Source: HLUCCA09 sp965277275
GTDB lineage: Bacteria; Pseudomonadota; Alphaproteobacteria; Rhodobacterales; Rhodobacteraceae
Direction of reading: 5' to 3'
DNA length: 64,000 bases
Assembly (NCBI GenBank): GCA_965277275.1
Contig: CBDICG010000002.1
Coordinates: 3,410,001-3,474,000, forward strand
Of this stretch, positions 24,472 to 33,025 are shown piece after piece. The notes below the pieces were generated by a model, which saw nothing but the letters and a program-made list of their open reading frames with translations, was not told where the DNA came from and made no database searches. Position 1 is the stretch's first letter. Every line of letters starts with the position of its first letter. Both the position numbers and the translations under genes were made by a program.

Positions 24472-26574
24472 ATGAACAGGAGCGATCCAGATCAGAAGAA
24501 CGGCCCGGCTCCAGATCAGGAGAGTAGGGTCGGCACCGAAACAGCGTTCGGTCAATCCGCCGAGCTGCACGATCACCCGGGCCCGGTGCCCGTAGATCCC
24601 GACTCGCTCGTGAACCTCTGCCTTGAGCGACTGTCGGGGTTCATCGCACGCCGCGACGAGGTCAGCGACCTGCTCGACGGGCTTTGCACCGACGGCGATC
24701 CGGAGACCGCGCGGGCCGCGCGGCGCCACAGGGAGCGCCTGCTGGAATTCGAGCCCAGCGTCACCATGATCGGGCAGGTCAAGGCGGGCAAGACGTCGCT
24801 CGTCAACGCGATGCTCGGTGCTCCCGGATTGCTGCCCGCAGACGTCAACCCCTGGACGTCAGTCGTCACGTCCTTGCACCTGACGCCGCGCCCCGAGGCT
24901 GCGTCACACGCAGCCCGCTTCACGTTTTTCGATGAGGACGACTGGGATCGCCTGACCCGCAAGGGTGGTCGCGTGGGCGAACTCGCGGGGCGCGCGGGTG
25001 CCGATGACGAGGCCGAAAAGGTGCGCCGTCAGATCGACGAGATGCGCGAAAAGACAAAGCGGCGCCTCGGGCGCAAGTTCGAGCTGCTGCTCGGAACGAG
25101 CCACGACTACGGCACCTATGACAAGGAACTCATCGAGCGTTACGTCTGCCTCGGGGATGATTTCCTGGAGGACGGCGCGGCGGAATCCCAGGGTCGTTTC
25201 GCCGACATCACGAAGTCTGCCGAGCTGTGGCTGCCGCGCCCGAAATGGCCGATGGGGCTCTGCCTGCGGGATACGCCGGGCGTCAACGACACGTTCATGA
25301 TGCGCGAGCAGATCACCATCGGCGCGCTCCGCGACAGCCGCCTTTGCGTGGTGGTGCTCTCGGCGCACCAGGCGCTTTCAACGGTCGACATGGCGCTGCT
25401 GCGGCTCATCGCGAATGTGCGGTCGCGCGAGGTCGTGATCTTCGTCAACCGGATCGATGAGTTGCCCGACCCCGAGGTGCAGATCCCGGAAATTCGCGCC
25501 GCGATCCGCGAAAGCCTCTCTGCGCATGCCGGATTGGAGGATGCGGAGATCCTGTTCGGCTCTGCGCGCTGGGCGACGCTTGCGCTGTCGGGCGGTCTCG
25601 ATGAACTGGGTGCAGACGAGGCCGAAACGCTCCTGGCCCACGCGGAATTCGCTCTGCCGGAGATGGAGCGCGAGCTCGGACCCGTCGAGCTGATCTGGTG
25701 GATGTCGGGGGTTCCTTCTCTCTACAACGCGTTGTGGGATCGGATCATCGAGGGGCCCGGGCAGGACAAATTGCGCCGCGTTGCCCGCGCCGCGATGAAC
25801 CTTGCCGTTGGCTTGCGTGCGGCGTCCGAAGCCGATCCGATGCGCGCTGCGGCGAGGGACGCGACACAGATCGATGTCGACGCCGTTCACGTCGCGCTCG
25901 ACCGGATCGAAGCCCGCGCGCTCGAGCGTTATGACGTTGCCTTTGCGACGGCTCGGGACACGGCCGCACAGCGCCTTGACCGCGCCCATCGGAGCTTTCT
26001 GGAACGGGCAACCGCTGCCCTGATCCAGCATCTGGAAACGTATGGCGAGCTTGCCCCCTGGACGTATGATCCCGCAGGACTCCGGCTCTTGCTCCGTTCG
26101 GGTTACCAGGTCTTTTCACGGCAGGTCCGCGCTGCGGGAAAGGCCGCGGGCGAGAGCGCTGCCGCTGACGTCGCCGCGCTGTATGCGGAGGTTCTGCGCC
26201 GCGATCCGCAGAGCTTTGCGCTCGCCGGGCCGGAGGCGCCACGCCTTCCGCCTCCGGTTCTGCTCGGTCAGACTATCGCGCTCGATCTCAAGAGCACGTG
26301 GTGGCGCCGGTGGTGGAGCAGGCGCAAGGGCTACGCAGCCTTCGCGCCAGATTTCCACCGCATGATCGATGCAGAGACGCGCCCCATCCTCGAGGCGCTG
26401 ATCGATACGCATTGCGCGCCTGCCGGAGAGCCGATGCGCGCCGCGCTAATCGAGTTCTTCGCCGACCAGCGGTCGCTGATCTCGGGCTTCGGCTCGGAGG
26501 AGGTTCCGGAGGCGGGCCCCGATCCCGAGAGGCTTGCCGATGCCGTTGTTCGGCTCGAGCGTTTGGCGGCCTGA
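24472..26574 (+). CDS. Dynamin-family GTPase (700 residues)
   Basis: The GTPase domain is clear: G1 GQVKAGKTS (101-109), a G2 candidate Thr in NPWTSVVTSL (about 127-135), G3 DTPGVND (267-273) and G4 NRID (326-329) in place of NKxD. A long helical C-terminal half follows, as in bacterial dynamin-like proteins that reshape or tether membranes. A striking Trp/Arg-rich stretch, TWWRRWWSRRKGY at about 607-619, could insert in a membrane. The N-terminus (1-45) is disordered. It is preceded by 130 bases without a gene and lies between the pseudo-GTPase and a second GTPase. The cargo or membrane is unknown. Confidence 0.85.
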   Translation: MNRSDPDQKNGPAPDQESRVGTETAFGQSAELHDHPGPVPVDPDSLVNLCLERLSGFIARRDEVSDLLDGLCTDGDPETARAARRHRERLLEFEPSVTMIGQVKAGKTSLVNAMLGAPGLLPADVNPWTSVVTSLHLTPRPEAASHAARFTFFDEDDWDRLTRKGGRVGELAGRAGADDEAEKVRRQIDEMREKTKRRLGRKFELLLGTSHDYGTYDKELIERYVCLGDDFLEDGAAESQGRFADITKSAELWLPRPKWPMGLCLRDTPGVNDTFMMREQITIGALRDSRLCVVVLSAHQALSTVDMALLRLIANVRSREVVIFVNRIDELPDPEVQIPEIRAAIRESLSAHAGLEDAEILFGSARWATLALSGGLDELGADEAETLLAHAEFALPEMERELGPVELIWWMSGVPSLYNALWDRIIEGPGQDKLRRVARAAMNLAVGLRAASEADPMRAAARDATQIDVDAVHVALDRIEARALERYDVAFATARDTAAQRLDRAHRSFLERATAALIQHLETYGELAPWTYDPAGLRLLLRSGYQVFSRQVRAAGKAAGESAAADVAALYAEVLRRDPQSFALAGPEAPRLPPPVLLGQTIALDLKSTWWRRWWSRRKGYAAFAPDFHRMIDAETRPILEALIDTHCAPAGEPMRAALIEFFADQRSLISGFGSEEVPEAGPDPERLADAVVRLERLAA

Positions 26575-26689
26575 GGATGAAAGGGCTTCCGAAAACCGCG
26601 CGGCCCTTGGCCGATTGAACCGCACGAACCCTGCCACGCGTCGCGATGGCAGGGAACGCGCCCCCCCCCCGGCACAGGAGCTCCTTGCA

Positions 26690-27685
26690 GTGTCATACAA
26701 CATGTCGTTCTCAAGTGAGGAAAGCGCGTCCGATCCTACGGCGGGCACGTCCGGGCTTCGCCGTCCACGGATTGCCATCATGGGCGAGTTCAGTGCTGGC
26801 AAGAGCACGCTGACCAACTTGCTGCTGGGCGAAAGCGCCTTGCCGACGAGGATCACCGCAACGCAGCTGCCGCCCGTGTGGCTCTCCTACGGTGACGATG
26901 CGGCGTATGGCGAAACGGTCGATGGGACGCAGTTCGCGATCGATCTCGAGGCATTTGGTTCCGAAGATCAGGGTACCGCGCCGCATCAGGCCCGGCCTGT
27001 CGATGTCGCCACAACCAAGTACATGCGGATCTTCCGCCGCACGGACGTGCTTGAGATGTGCGACCTGATCGATTTTCCCGGCATCTCGGATCCGAACATG
27101 GATCCGGACGTCTGGCAGCGTGTCCTGCCAATGGCCGATGCTGTGCTGTGGTGCACCCACGCAACGCAGGCCTGGCGGCAAAGCGAAGCCGCCGTGTGGG
27201 AGGACTTGCCGGAAGACCTGCATCGCAACTCGCTCTTGCTCCTGACACGGATCGACAGGGTGACGGACGAGCGCGACCGGCGCCGCGTTATTGCGCGCGT
27301 CACGCGCGAGACAGATGGGCTTTTTGCGGGGGTGTTCCCGGTTTCGCTGCTCAAGGCGCAGGCGGCCGGAGAGGACCAGGACGTCTGGGCCGAAAGCGGC
27401 GCCGAGGACATGACGCAAGCCCTCTTCTCGGTGATCACGGGCGTGGCCCGCGATCTTGGGCATGACGTGCCGCATAGCCCGATGCCAAAAGCAACGATGT
27501 GGGAGGAGCCGAGGCAGAGCCCGGCGGTGGCTGAGACGCCAGTTGAACCGGACACGCCGGTCGACGATACCGCCAGGATCAGACCCCGTCGCGTGCGCCC
27601 GACGCTGGCACGCTCCTCGCGCCCGACCCCCGAGGCAGGCCAGGGCAGCGCGGATGGGAGCTTCAGCCCTCCGCCGCAACTCTAG
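26690..27685 (+). CDS. Second dynamin-like/Era-like GTPase with disordered C-terminal tail
   Basis: The 331-residue protein has G1 GEFSAGKST (32-40), a G2 candidate in TRITATQLPPVWL, G3 DFPGISD (128-134) and G4 TRID (186-189). GEFSAGKS is typical of the dynamin and YfjP-like group. After about residue 240 the chain is a Pro/Arg/Ser-rich tail without a stalk domain, so it may work as a heterodimer partner of the larger GTPase. GTG 26690 was chosen because AGGAG lies 9 bases upstream; in-frame ATG 26540 would overlap the previous gene and read through a run of ten C (26661-26670). ATG 26702 is another option. Confidence 0.8.
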   Translation: MSYNMSFSSEESASDPTAGTSGLRRPRIAIMGEFSAGKSTLTNLLLGESALPTRITATQLPPVWLSYGDDAAYGETVDGTQFAIDLEAFGSEDQGTAPHQARPVDVATTKYMRIFRRTDVLEMCDLIDFPGISDPNMDPDVWQRVLPMADAVLWCTHATQAWRQSEAAVWEDLPEDLHRNSLLLLTRIDRVTDERDRRRVIARVTRETDGLFAGVFPVSLLKAQAAGEDQDVWAESGAEDMTQALFSVITGVARDLGHDVPHSPMPKATMWEEPRQSPAVAETPVEPDTPVDDTARIRPRRVRPTLARSSRPTPEAGQGSADGSFSPPPQL

Positions 27686-27797
27686 CGTTCCGCCCGGAGG
27701 GCCGCAAAAAACTCTCCTGGGGGCGAAGCAGGTGTCGCCGTCTGCGAGTGGGGCAGCGTTTCATTTGCTGTGAGATCGTAGGGAACTGGCAAGGTTT

Positions 27798-28277
27798 GTG
27801 CTGGATACTACAGGCTGGTCAATTGCCCTACGGCGCTCTCCAGCTATGCCCATGCTTGCACAATCCCTAGCCCATCAGCTCGAACGCCTTCATGCGGAGC
27901 TGCCGCCGCAGAGTTCCGTTCTCTTCGGCGATCTCTCCACGAGCACGGTACTGCGCGCCGTTGGCGGATGCGCCGGCGGGCAGGAGGCGCACGATACCGC
28001 CCTCGCCCTAGCGGTGGAGTGTTTCTGCGAGGACGCCGAAGATGCGCTTTCGGTCTCTGGCAAAGAGGGGGCGGCGCCCGTGCCTATGCGGGCCCTGCGC
28101 ATCGAGGCCGGGCACGTGCACGTGATCCACCGTGGCGGGAGCGACGGGCTTGATGCCGTGGTCACCACACTTCCAGCGAGCGCGCTCTCGGCAGATGCGT
28201 CCTCAGATATGCGACTCGACGAAACGCTTGATCGCATCCGCACAGCCTGCGCAACGCTTCTGAGCGGCGATGACTGA
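27798..28277 (+). CDS. Small protein of unknown function, possibly Roadblock/LC7-like
   Basis: The 159-residue product was not recognised. From residue 17 it shows alternating helix and strand: an N-terminal helix (MLAQSLAHQLERLHAEL), a strand VLFGDLS, a long helix (about 64-80), strands MRALRIEAGHVHVIHRGG and LDAVVTTLP, and a final helix. That order is reminiscent of Roadblock/LC7 proteins, which often regulate small GTPases, but sequence support is weak. Starts at GTG 27798 and ATG 27846 are both possible. Its last eight bases overlap the next gene, and it follows two GTPase genes, so a role as their regulator is a reasonable guess only. Confidence 0.6.
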   Translation: MLDTTGWSIALRRSPAMPMLAQSLAHQLERLHAELPPQSSVLFGDLSTSTVLRAVGGCAGGQEAHDTALALAVECFCEDAEDALSVSGKEGAAPVPMRALRIEAGHVHVIHRGGSDGLDAVVTTLPASALSADASSDMRLDETLDRIRTACATLLSGDD

Positions 28278-29112
28278 ACGACCGACGGACCTCACCGGGG
28301 GGCAGGGCCCGATCGCGGCGGCGCCGCCAGATGAGGGCGTGCAGCGTGACGAGCTGGCGCGGCTCCTCGTGAAGCTTTCCGCCCCCCTGCCGGATGCCAG
28401 CGGCGGCCGATACCTCCGGCCCAGTGCAAGGCAGGGCCTCCTCTCCGCTCTCCTTGACGAGATCGACAACACGGTAATGGCACGGTGTCTGCGGATCGAG
28501 GCGCCAGACGGGGCCGTGCTCCTTCTCGAAATCTCGAACCGGCGCCTGCTTGATGTCAGCGCAGAGGCGGAGGTCAGCGACAGAGCGCACGATCAGGCCC
28601 TCTCGATGGGCGAGCTTGGATTCGCCAGCCTGGAGGATCTCACACAGCTGCGCGCCTTGCTGGAGCGCCATTGTGGTGGCCCGGATCTGCGGGTGGAGAG
28701 CCTGCGCCCCTCCGGCCGCGTGGGCGTGGAACAAACAGGTGTCTCCGTGGCGACCCTGCGCCAGGCGTTTGCGCTCGAAATGCCTGCCCCGCAACCCTCG
28801 GCCTCTATCGCGGAGTTTGCCGCTGCCTGCGTGGCGGACGTTCTGTGCTGGCAAGCCAACACCGGCGAAGCCGGTGGGGACGATAGCTTACAAGACGCAT
28901 TCGAGGCGGTCTGGGAGCTTTGGCCCGAAGGTCTGCTCGCACGCGAGCAAGCGCCGGCTTTGACGATCCTGTCGCCCGATGACCCGTCCGATCCACCGCT
29001 CTTGCTCGCGCAGGACGGGGAGGAGGCGGTCGCCATGCTCCTTGAGCCGCAGAGCGAACCCCGCATAGCCGCCATTTGGCTGGCCCTGAAAGAGCGGCAG
29101 AGCGGTCCCTGA
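28270..29112 (+). CDS. Unknown 280-residue protein closing the kinase/GTPase run
   Basis: This was not recognised. The N-terminal 30 residues are disordered. A middle part (about 55-150) has strands MARCLRIEAPDGAVLLLEISNRRLLDV and a helix with LEDLTQLRALLERH. The C-terminal part (about 175-275) starts SIAEFAAACVADVLCWQANT and ends IAAIWLALKERQ. It has no signal peptide, membrane segment or catalytic motif that I can identify. The start overlaps the preceding gene by eight bases, so both are translated together. RIEAPDGAV faintly matches RIEAGHVHV in the preceding protein, which could mean a shared fold. Confidence 0.65.
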   Translation: MTERPTDLTGGQGPIAAAPPDEGVQRDELARLLVKLSAPLPDASGGRYLRPSARQGLLSALLDEIDNTVMARCLRIEAPDGAVLLLEISNRRLLDVSAEAEVSDRAHDQALSMGELGFASLEDLTQLRALLERHCGGPDLRVESLRPSGRVGVEQTGVSVATLRQAFALEMPAPQPSASIAEFAAACVADVLCWQANTGEAGGDDSLQDAFEAVWELWPEGLLAREQAPALTILSPDDPSDPPLLLAQDGEEAVAMLLEPQSEPRIAAIWLALKERQSGP

Positions 29113-29411
29113 CCTGCAACCGCGCCACATCTTGGCCGACCCTGTCAGACCGCGCTTGGCGACCCCCGCCAGCATACGCCAAGCGGTGGTCGCCGAGCGC
29201 GGGATACAGGCCGGCGATCCCGGGGCATCGAGATTGCCATACACCTTCCGCGCCCGCTTCTGGCAACCCCTGCGGGACACGAAGGGGGTGGTTGCGCCCG
29301 ATCCTTGGAGTATGTTGAGCCAAAGAGGCGAGACGCCCGCTCATGTGCGCGGGGGGCCAGGACCAAGCCCGCTTCAAGAGCGGGCGCGGCGACAGGAACA
29401 GGGAGGCGAAG
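29113..29411. other. Intergenic region before glpD with a leader hairpin
   Basis: These 299 bases hold no supported gene. A stem-loop GCCCGCT/AGCGGGC with loop TCAAG at 29367-29385 lies about 26 bases before the glpD start, beside its GGGAGG ribosome site. It could be an end signal for the upstream run or a control element; there is no T-run. Confidence 0.45.
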
Positions 29412-31010
29412 ATGCAGGACGACAGCGCTTTGGTGCCCGACGATCTCTTTGTCATCGGCGGCGGTATCAATGGCTGCGGAATCGCGCGGGATGCTGCGGG
29501 CCGTGGGCTGAGCGTGACCCTTGCCGAGAAGGGAGACCTGGCTGGCGCAACATCTTCGTCGTCGACCAAGCTCTTTCACGGCGGGTTGCGCTATCTGGAA
29601 TACTTCGAGTTCCGGCTGGTGCGGGAGGCCCTGCTGGAGCGGGAGGTATTGTTGCGAGCGATGCCGCATATCTCGTGGCCGATGCGCTTCGTGCTGCCCT
29701 ATCACCCCGATATGCGCTTCGAGGGCGATACGCCGACATCGAAGCTTCTGACAACGTTCATGCCCTGGATGAAGGGCAGACGCCCGGCCTGGCTCATTCG
29801 GGTCGGTCTGGCGATGTACGATGCGTTGGGCGGGCGCAAGCTTCTTCCCGGGACGTACACGCTCGATCTCACGCGCCGGCCCGAAGGCGCGCCGTTGAAC
29901 GACAAGTTCACCCGCGCCTACGAATACTCGGATTGCTGGATCGAGGATTCGCGCCTTGTTGCGCTCAATGCGCGCGATGCCGAGGCCCATGGCGCCCGCA
30001 TCATGACGCGCACCGAAGTGGTCGGCGCAGAGCGCGAGGGTGGCCACTGGGTCATTCGGTTGCGCGATGCGGTGACCGGTGGCGAGACAACGCGCCGGGC
30101 GCGGATGCTGGTGAATGCTGCGGGCCCGTGGGTCGGCGATGTCATCAGCGGGACATTGCGCCTGAACACCACGGACAATGTGCGCCTCGTGCGTGGGTCG
30201 CACATCGTGACGCGCAGGCTCTTTGACCACGACAAGTGCTACTTCTTTCAGGGGACGGACGGGCGGATCATCTTCGCGATCCCGTATGAAACCGATTTCA
30301 CGCTTATCGGCACGACGGATCAGGAGCATCTGCGCGCCGACGAGAAGCCAGTGATCACCGACGGCGAACGCGATTATCTGCTCACCTTTGCGTCGCAATA
30401 CTTCAAGACGCCGGTTACCGCTGATGACATCGTCTGGACGTATTCCGGCGTGCGTCCGCTCTATGATGACGGTGCCAAATCGGCGACGGCCGCGACGCGG
30501 GATTACGTGCTCAAGGTCGAGACAGCGGGCGGGGCGCCACTTCTCAACATCTTCGGCGGCAAGATCACCACCTATCGCCGCCTCGCCGAAGCCGCGCTGG
30601 AAAAGATCGTGAGCCACGTGCCGGCAAGCTCGGGGCCATGGACAGCGGGCGCCCCGTTGCCGGGAGGGGACTTTCCCGTGAAGGGCGTGAAGGCGCTCAT
30701 TGCCGCATTGATGGCGGACTACCCCTTCCTGACCGAGCGCTGGGCCACGCGCCTTGTGCGCGCCTATGGCACGGAGGCCCGTCAGATCCTTGGCACGGCC
30801 ACCTCTGCGCCGGATCTCGGGGAAGATTTCGGCGCGACGCTGACGGCAACGGAAGTAGAGTGGTTGATGCGCCGGGAGTTCGCGCGGCGCGCCGAAGATG
30901 TCGTCTGGCGCCGTAGCAAGCTCGGGCTGAGGCTCGATGCAGCGCAGATCGACCGGTTGGATGCGTGGATGGCAGAGAGATGGGCTGCGATGGCGGAGGC
31001 AGCAGAGTGA
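29412..31010 (+). CDS. glpD: FAD-dependent glycerol-3-phosphate dehydrogenase
   Basis: The 532-residue enzyme oxidises glycerol 3-phosphate to dihydroxyacetone phosphate and passes electrons to quinone at the membrane. The FAD-binding GGGINGCGIARDAAGRG is at 16-32. The family hallmarks SSSSTKLFHGGLRYLE and the late VWTYSGVRPLYDD and FGGKITTYRRLAE are present. ATG 29412 follows GGGAGG by five bases, which decides the start over an upstream in-frame candidate at 29343. It is followed 21 bases later by a glycerate 2-kinase gene, so the pair may channel glycerol and glycerate into central metabolism. No glp regulator or glycerol kinase is nearby. Confidence 0.93.
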   Translation: MQDDSALVPDDLFVIGGGINGCGIARDAAGRGLSVTLAEKGDLAGATSSSSTKLFHGGLRYLEYFEFRLVREALLEREVLLRAMPHISWPMRFVLPYHPDMRFEGDTPTSKLLTTFMPWMKGRRPAWLIRVGLAMYDALGGRKLLPGTYTLDLTRRPEGAPLNDKFTRAYEYSDCWIEDSRLVALNARDAEAHGARIMTRTEVVGAEREGGHWVIRLRDAVTGGETTRRARMLVNAAGPWVGDVISGTLRLNTTDNVRLVRGSHIVTRRLFDHDKCYFFQGTDGRIIFAIPYETDFTLIGTTDQEHLRADEKPVITDGERDYLLTFASQYFKTPVTADDIVWTYSGVRPLYDDGAKSATAATRDYVLKVETAGGAPLLNIFGGKITTYRRLAEAALEKIVSHVPASSGPWTAGAPLPGGDFPVKGVKALIAALMADYPFLTERWATRLVRAYGTEARQILGTATSAPDLGEDFGATLTATEVEWLMRREFARRAEDVVWRRSKLGLRLDAAQIDRLDAWMAERWAAMAEAAE

Positions 31011-31031
31011 TGCAGCACAGGCGCCCGCGCC

Positions 31032-32282
31032 ATGCGTGACCCGGCAGGCTTTCTCAGGGCCCTCTTCGGCAAGGCGGTGGAGGTGGCCGATCCGATGCGT
31101 GCTCTTCCCGCGCGGTTGCCGCCCCGCCCATCGGGCCGGCTGCTCGTGGTCGGGGCTGGCAAGGCTTCGGCGCGGATGGCTGAAGCCGTCGAGTCCGTCT
31201 GGGGCCCGTGCGAGGGGCTGGTGATCACCCGCTATGGCTACGGGCGGCCGTGCGAAGGCATCGAGATCGTGGAGGCAAGGCATCCGGTCCCCGATCAAGC
31301 GGGCGTGGCAGCGACGCGACGGATGCTGGACCTGCTCGATGGCGCAAATGAGGGCGACACGGTTCTGGCGCTGATTTCGGGTGGCGGATCCGCTTTGCTC
31401 ACGGCCCCTGCGCCGGGCATCACGCTGGAAGAAAAGCAGGCGCTGACGCAGGCCTTGCTCGCGTCAGGCGCCCCGATTGGCGAGATCAACGGGATCCGCA
31501 AGGAGCTTTCCGCCGTGAAAGGCGGGCGCCTTGCCGCCAGCGCCTATCCCGCCCAAACTATCGCGCTCCTGATTTCTGATGTGCCCGGGGACGATCCGGG
31601 CGATATCGCCAGCGGCCCAACGGTGGGCCATACCGGATCTGCCGCACGGGCCGAAGCGGCCTTGGCCCACTGGGGGGTAGCGCCGCCTGCGTCTATCGGT
31701 GCCTTTCTGGCGGCGGGCGGTGACCCTCTTTCCCCGGATGACGCACGGCTCTCGCGGGTGGAGAACCATATCTTCGCAGCGCCGTCGCAATCCCTCTCGG
31801 CCGCCGCCAAGCTCGCGGAGGCATCCGCATGCGAAGTGGCGATCCTCGGTGATGCCATCGAAGGCGAAGCGCGGGATGTCGCGGCTGAGCACGCTGCGGA
31901 AGCCGTGCGAAGGCAGGCAGGGCTTACGAAACCGCTTGTTCTCCTTTCCGGCGGCGAATTGACGGTCACCCGGCGCGGCGATGGCGTTGGGGGGCCAAAT
32001 GCGGAATACGCGCTCGCCCTCGCTATCGCGCTGGAGGGGGCGGCAGGCGTTCACGCGATCGCCTGCGACACGGACGGGGTCGACGGCGCCGCTGAAGTCG
32101 CCGGGGCCACTGTATCGCCCGACACGCTGGGGCGCGCATCGGCCAAGGGCCTCGATCCAAAGGCGGCACTGGCGAAGAACGACGCGCACAGCTTTTTCGG
32201 AGCGCTCGGCGATCAGGTCGTGCCCGGCCCGACCCTGACAAACGTCAACGATTTTCGCGCGATCCTGATCGAGCCCGTCTGA
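31032..32282 (+). CDS. Glycerate 2-kinase, MOFRL family
   Basis: The 416-residue protein belongs to the GckA/TtuD family of glycerate kinases, which make 2-phosphoglycerate from glycerate. Visible family patterns are LLVVGAGKASARMAEAVE (37-54), EARHPVPDQAG, LALISGGGSALL (about 113-124), LLISDVPGDDPGDIASGPTV and, in the C-terminal MOFRL domain, LLSGGELTVT, GGPNAEYALALAI and CDTDGVDGAAEVAGA. It lies 21 bases after glpD and is probably cotranscribed. Glycerate may come from glyoxylate, tartrate or serine-cycle routes in this group of bacteria; which of these applies is not shown here. Confidence 0.9.
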   Translation: MRDPAGFLRALFGKAVEVADPMRALPARLPPRPSGRLLVVGAGKASARMAEAVESVWGPCEGLVITRYGYGRPCEGIEIVEARHPVPDQAGVAATRRMLDLLDGANEGDTVLALISGGGSALLTAPAPGITLEEKQALTQALLASGAPIGEINGIRKELSAVKGGRLAASAYPAQTIALLISDVPGDDPGDIASGPTVGHTGSAARAEAALAHWGVAPPASIGAFLAAGGDPLSPDDARLSRVENHIFAAPSQSLSAAAKLAEASACEVAILGDAIEGEARDVAAEHAAEAVRRQAGLTKPLVLLSGGELTVTRRGDGVGGPNAEYALALAIALEGAAGVHAIACDTDGVDGAAEVAGATVSPDTLGRASAKGLDPKAALAKNDAHSFFGALGDQVVPGPTLTNVNDFRAILIEPV

Positions 32283-32346
32283 CGCAGCCCATGCCGGGGA
32301 CGACCTTTGCGGAGGGCGACCCAAGCGGGGGCAGCGTTGGTGGAAG

Positions 32347-33012
32347 TCACGAGTGGGTCAGACCGAGGTCCATTTGCGGCACATGCTCGGGCACGATGAG
32401 CTCGGCCTCCGTCTGCGCAAGCACGTCTTCAACGGAGACGTCAGGCGCTGTTTCGGCGAGCACGAGCCCCGCCGCCGTGGGGCGCAGCACGGCGAGTTCC
32501 GTCACCACGAGGTCGACACGGCGCGCCGATGTGAGCGGAAGCGTGCAGCGCGGGACGATCTTCGATGTCCCCTTCGCGGCGTGCTGCATGGCGACGATGA
32601 CCCGCCGCGCGCCCGTCACGAGATCCATGGCCCCCCCCATCCCGGGCACCATCTTGCCGGGGACCTTCCAGTTCGCCAGGTGTCCGAGCCCGTCGACCTG
32701 CAATCCGCCGAGAACCGTCATGTCGAGATGACCGCCCCGGATCAACCCGAAGCTCATCGCGCTGTCGATCGAGGCTGCTCCGGGCACCGCGGTGACAAAG
32801 CCGCCACCGGCATCCGTGAGCCGCGGATCTTCCATCCCCTCAGGAGGCCGCGCGCCAAGGCCGATGACCCCGTTCTCGGCCTGAAAGAACACCCCCCGCT
32901 CCGCTGGCACGAAGCTGGCAACGAGACTTGGCAACCCGATCCCGAGGTTGACGAGCGTGCCCGGGCCGATTTCCTGCGCCACCCGGCGCGCAATGAGCTC
33001 CTTGGCATTCAT
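32347..33012 (-). CDS. 3-oxoacid/acetate CoA-transferase subunit B
   Basis: The 221-residue protein is the catalytic subunit of a two-chain family I CoA transferase. Glu46 in FFQAENGVIGLG is the expected nucleophile that forms the enzyme-CoA thioester. Other patterns are GTLVNLGIGLPSLVA, PGAASIDSAMSFGLIRGGHLD and the late LPLTSARRVDLVVTELAV. It lies 13 bases after the subunit A gene on the minus strand. Such enzymes move CoA between succinyl-CoA or acetyl-CoA and acids such as acetoacetate, so the pair may serve ketone-body or butyrate use. Substrate choice cannot be read from sequence. Confidence 0.9.
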   Translation of the reverse strand: MNAKELIARRVAQEIGPGTLVNLGIGLPSLVASFVPAERGVFFQAENGVIGLGARPPEGMEDPRLTDAGGGFVTAVPGAASIDSAMSFGLIRGGHLDMTVLGGLQVDGLGHLANWKVPGKMVPGMGGAMDLVTGARRVIVAMQHAAKGTSKIVPRCTLPLTSARRVDLVVTELAVLRPTAAGLVLAETAPDVSVEDVLAQTEAELIVPEHVPQMDLGLTHS

Positions 33013-33025
33013 GCTCTGCCCTCCC

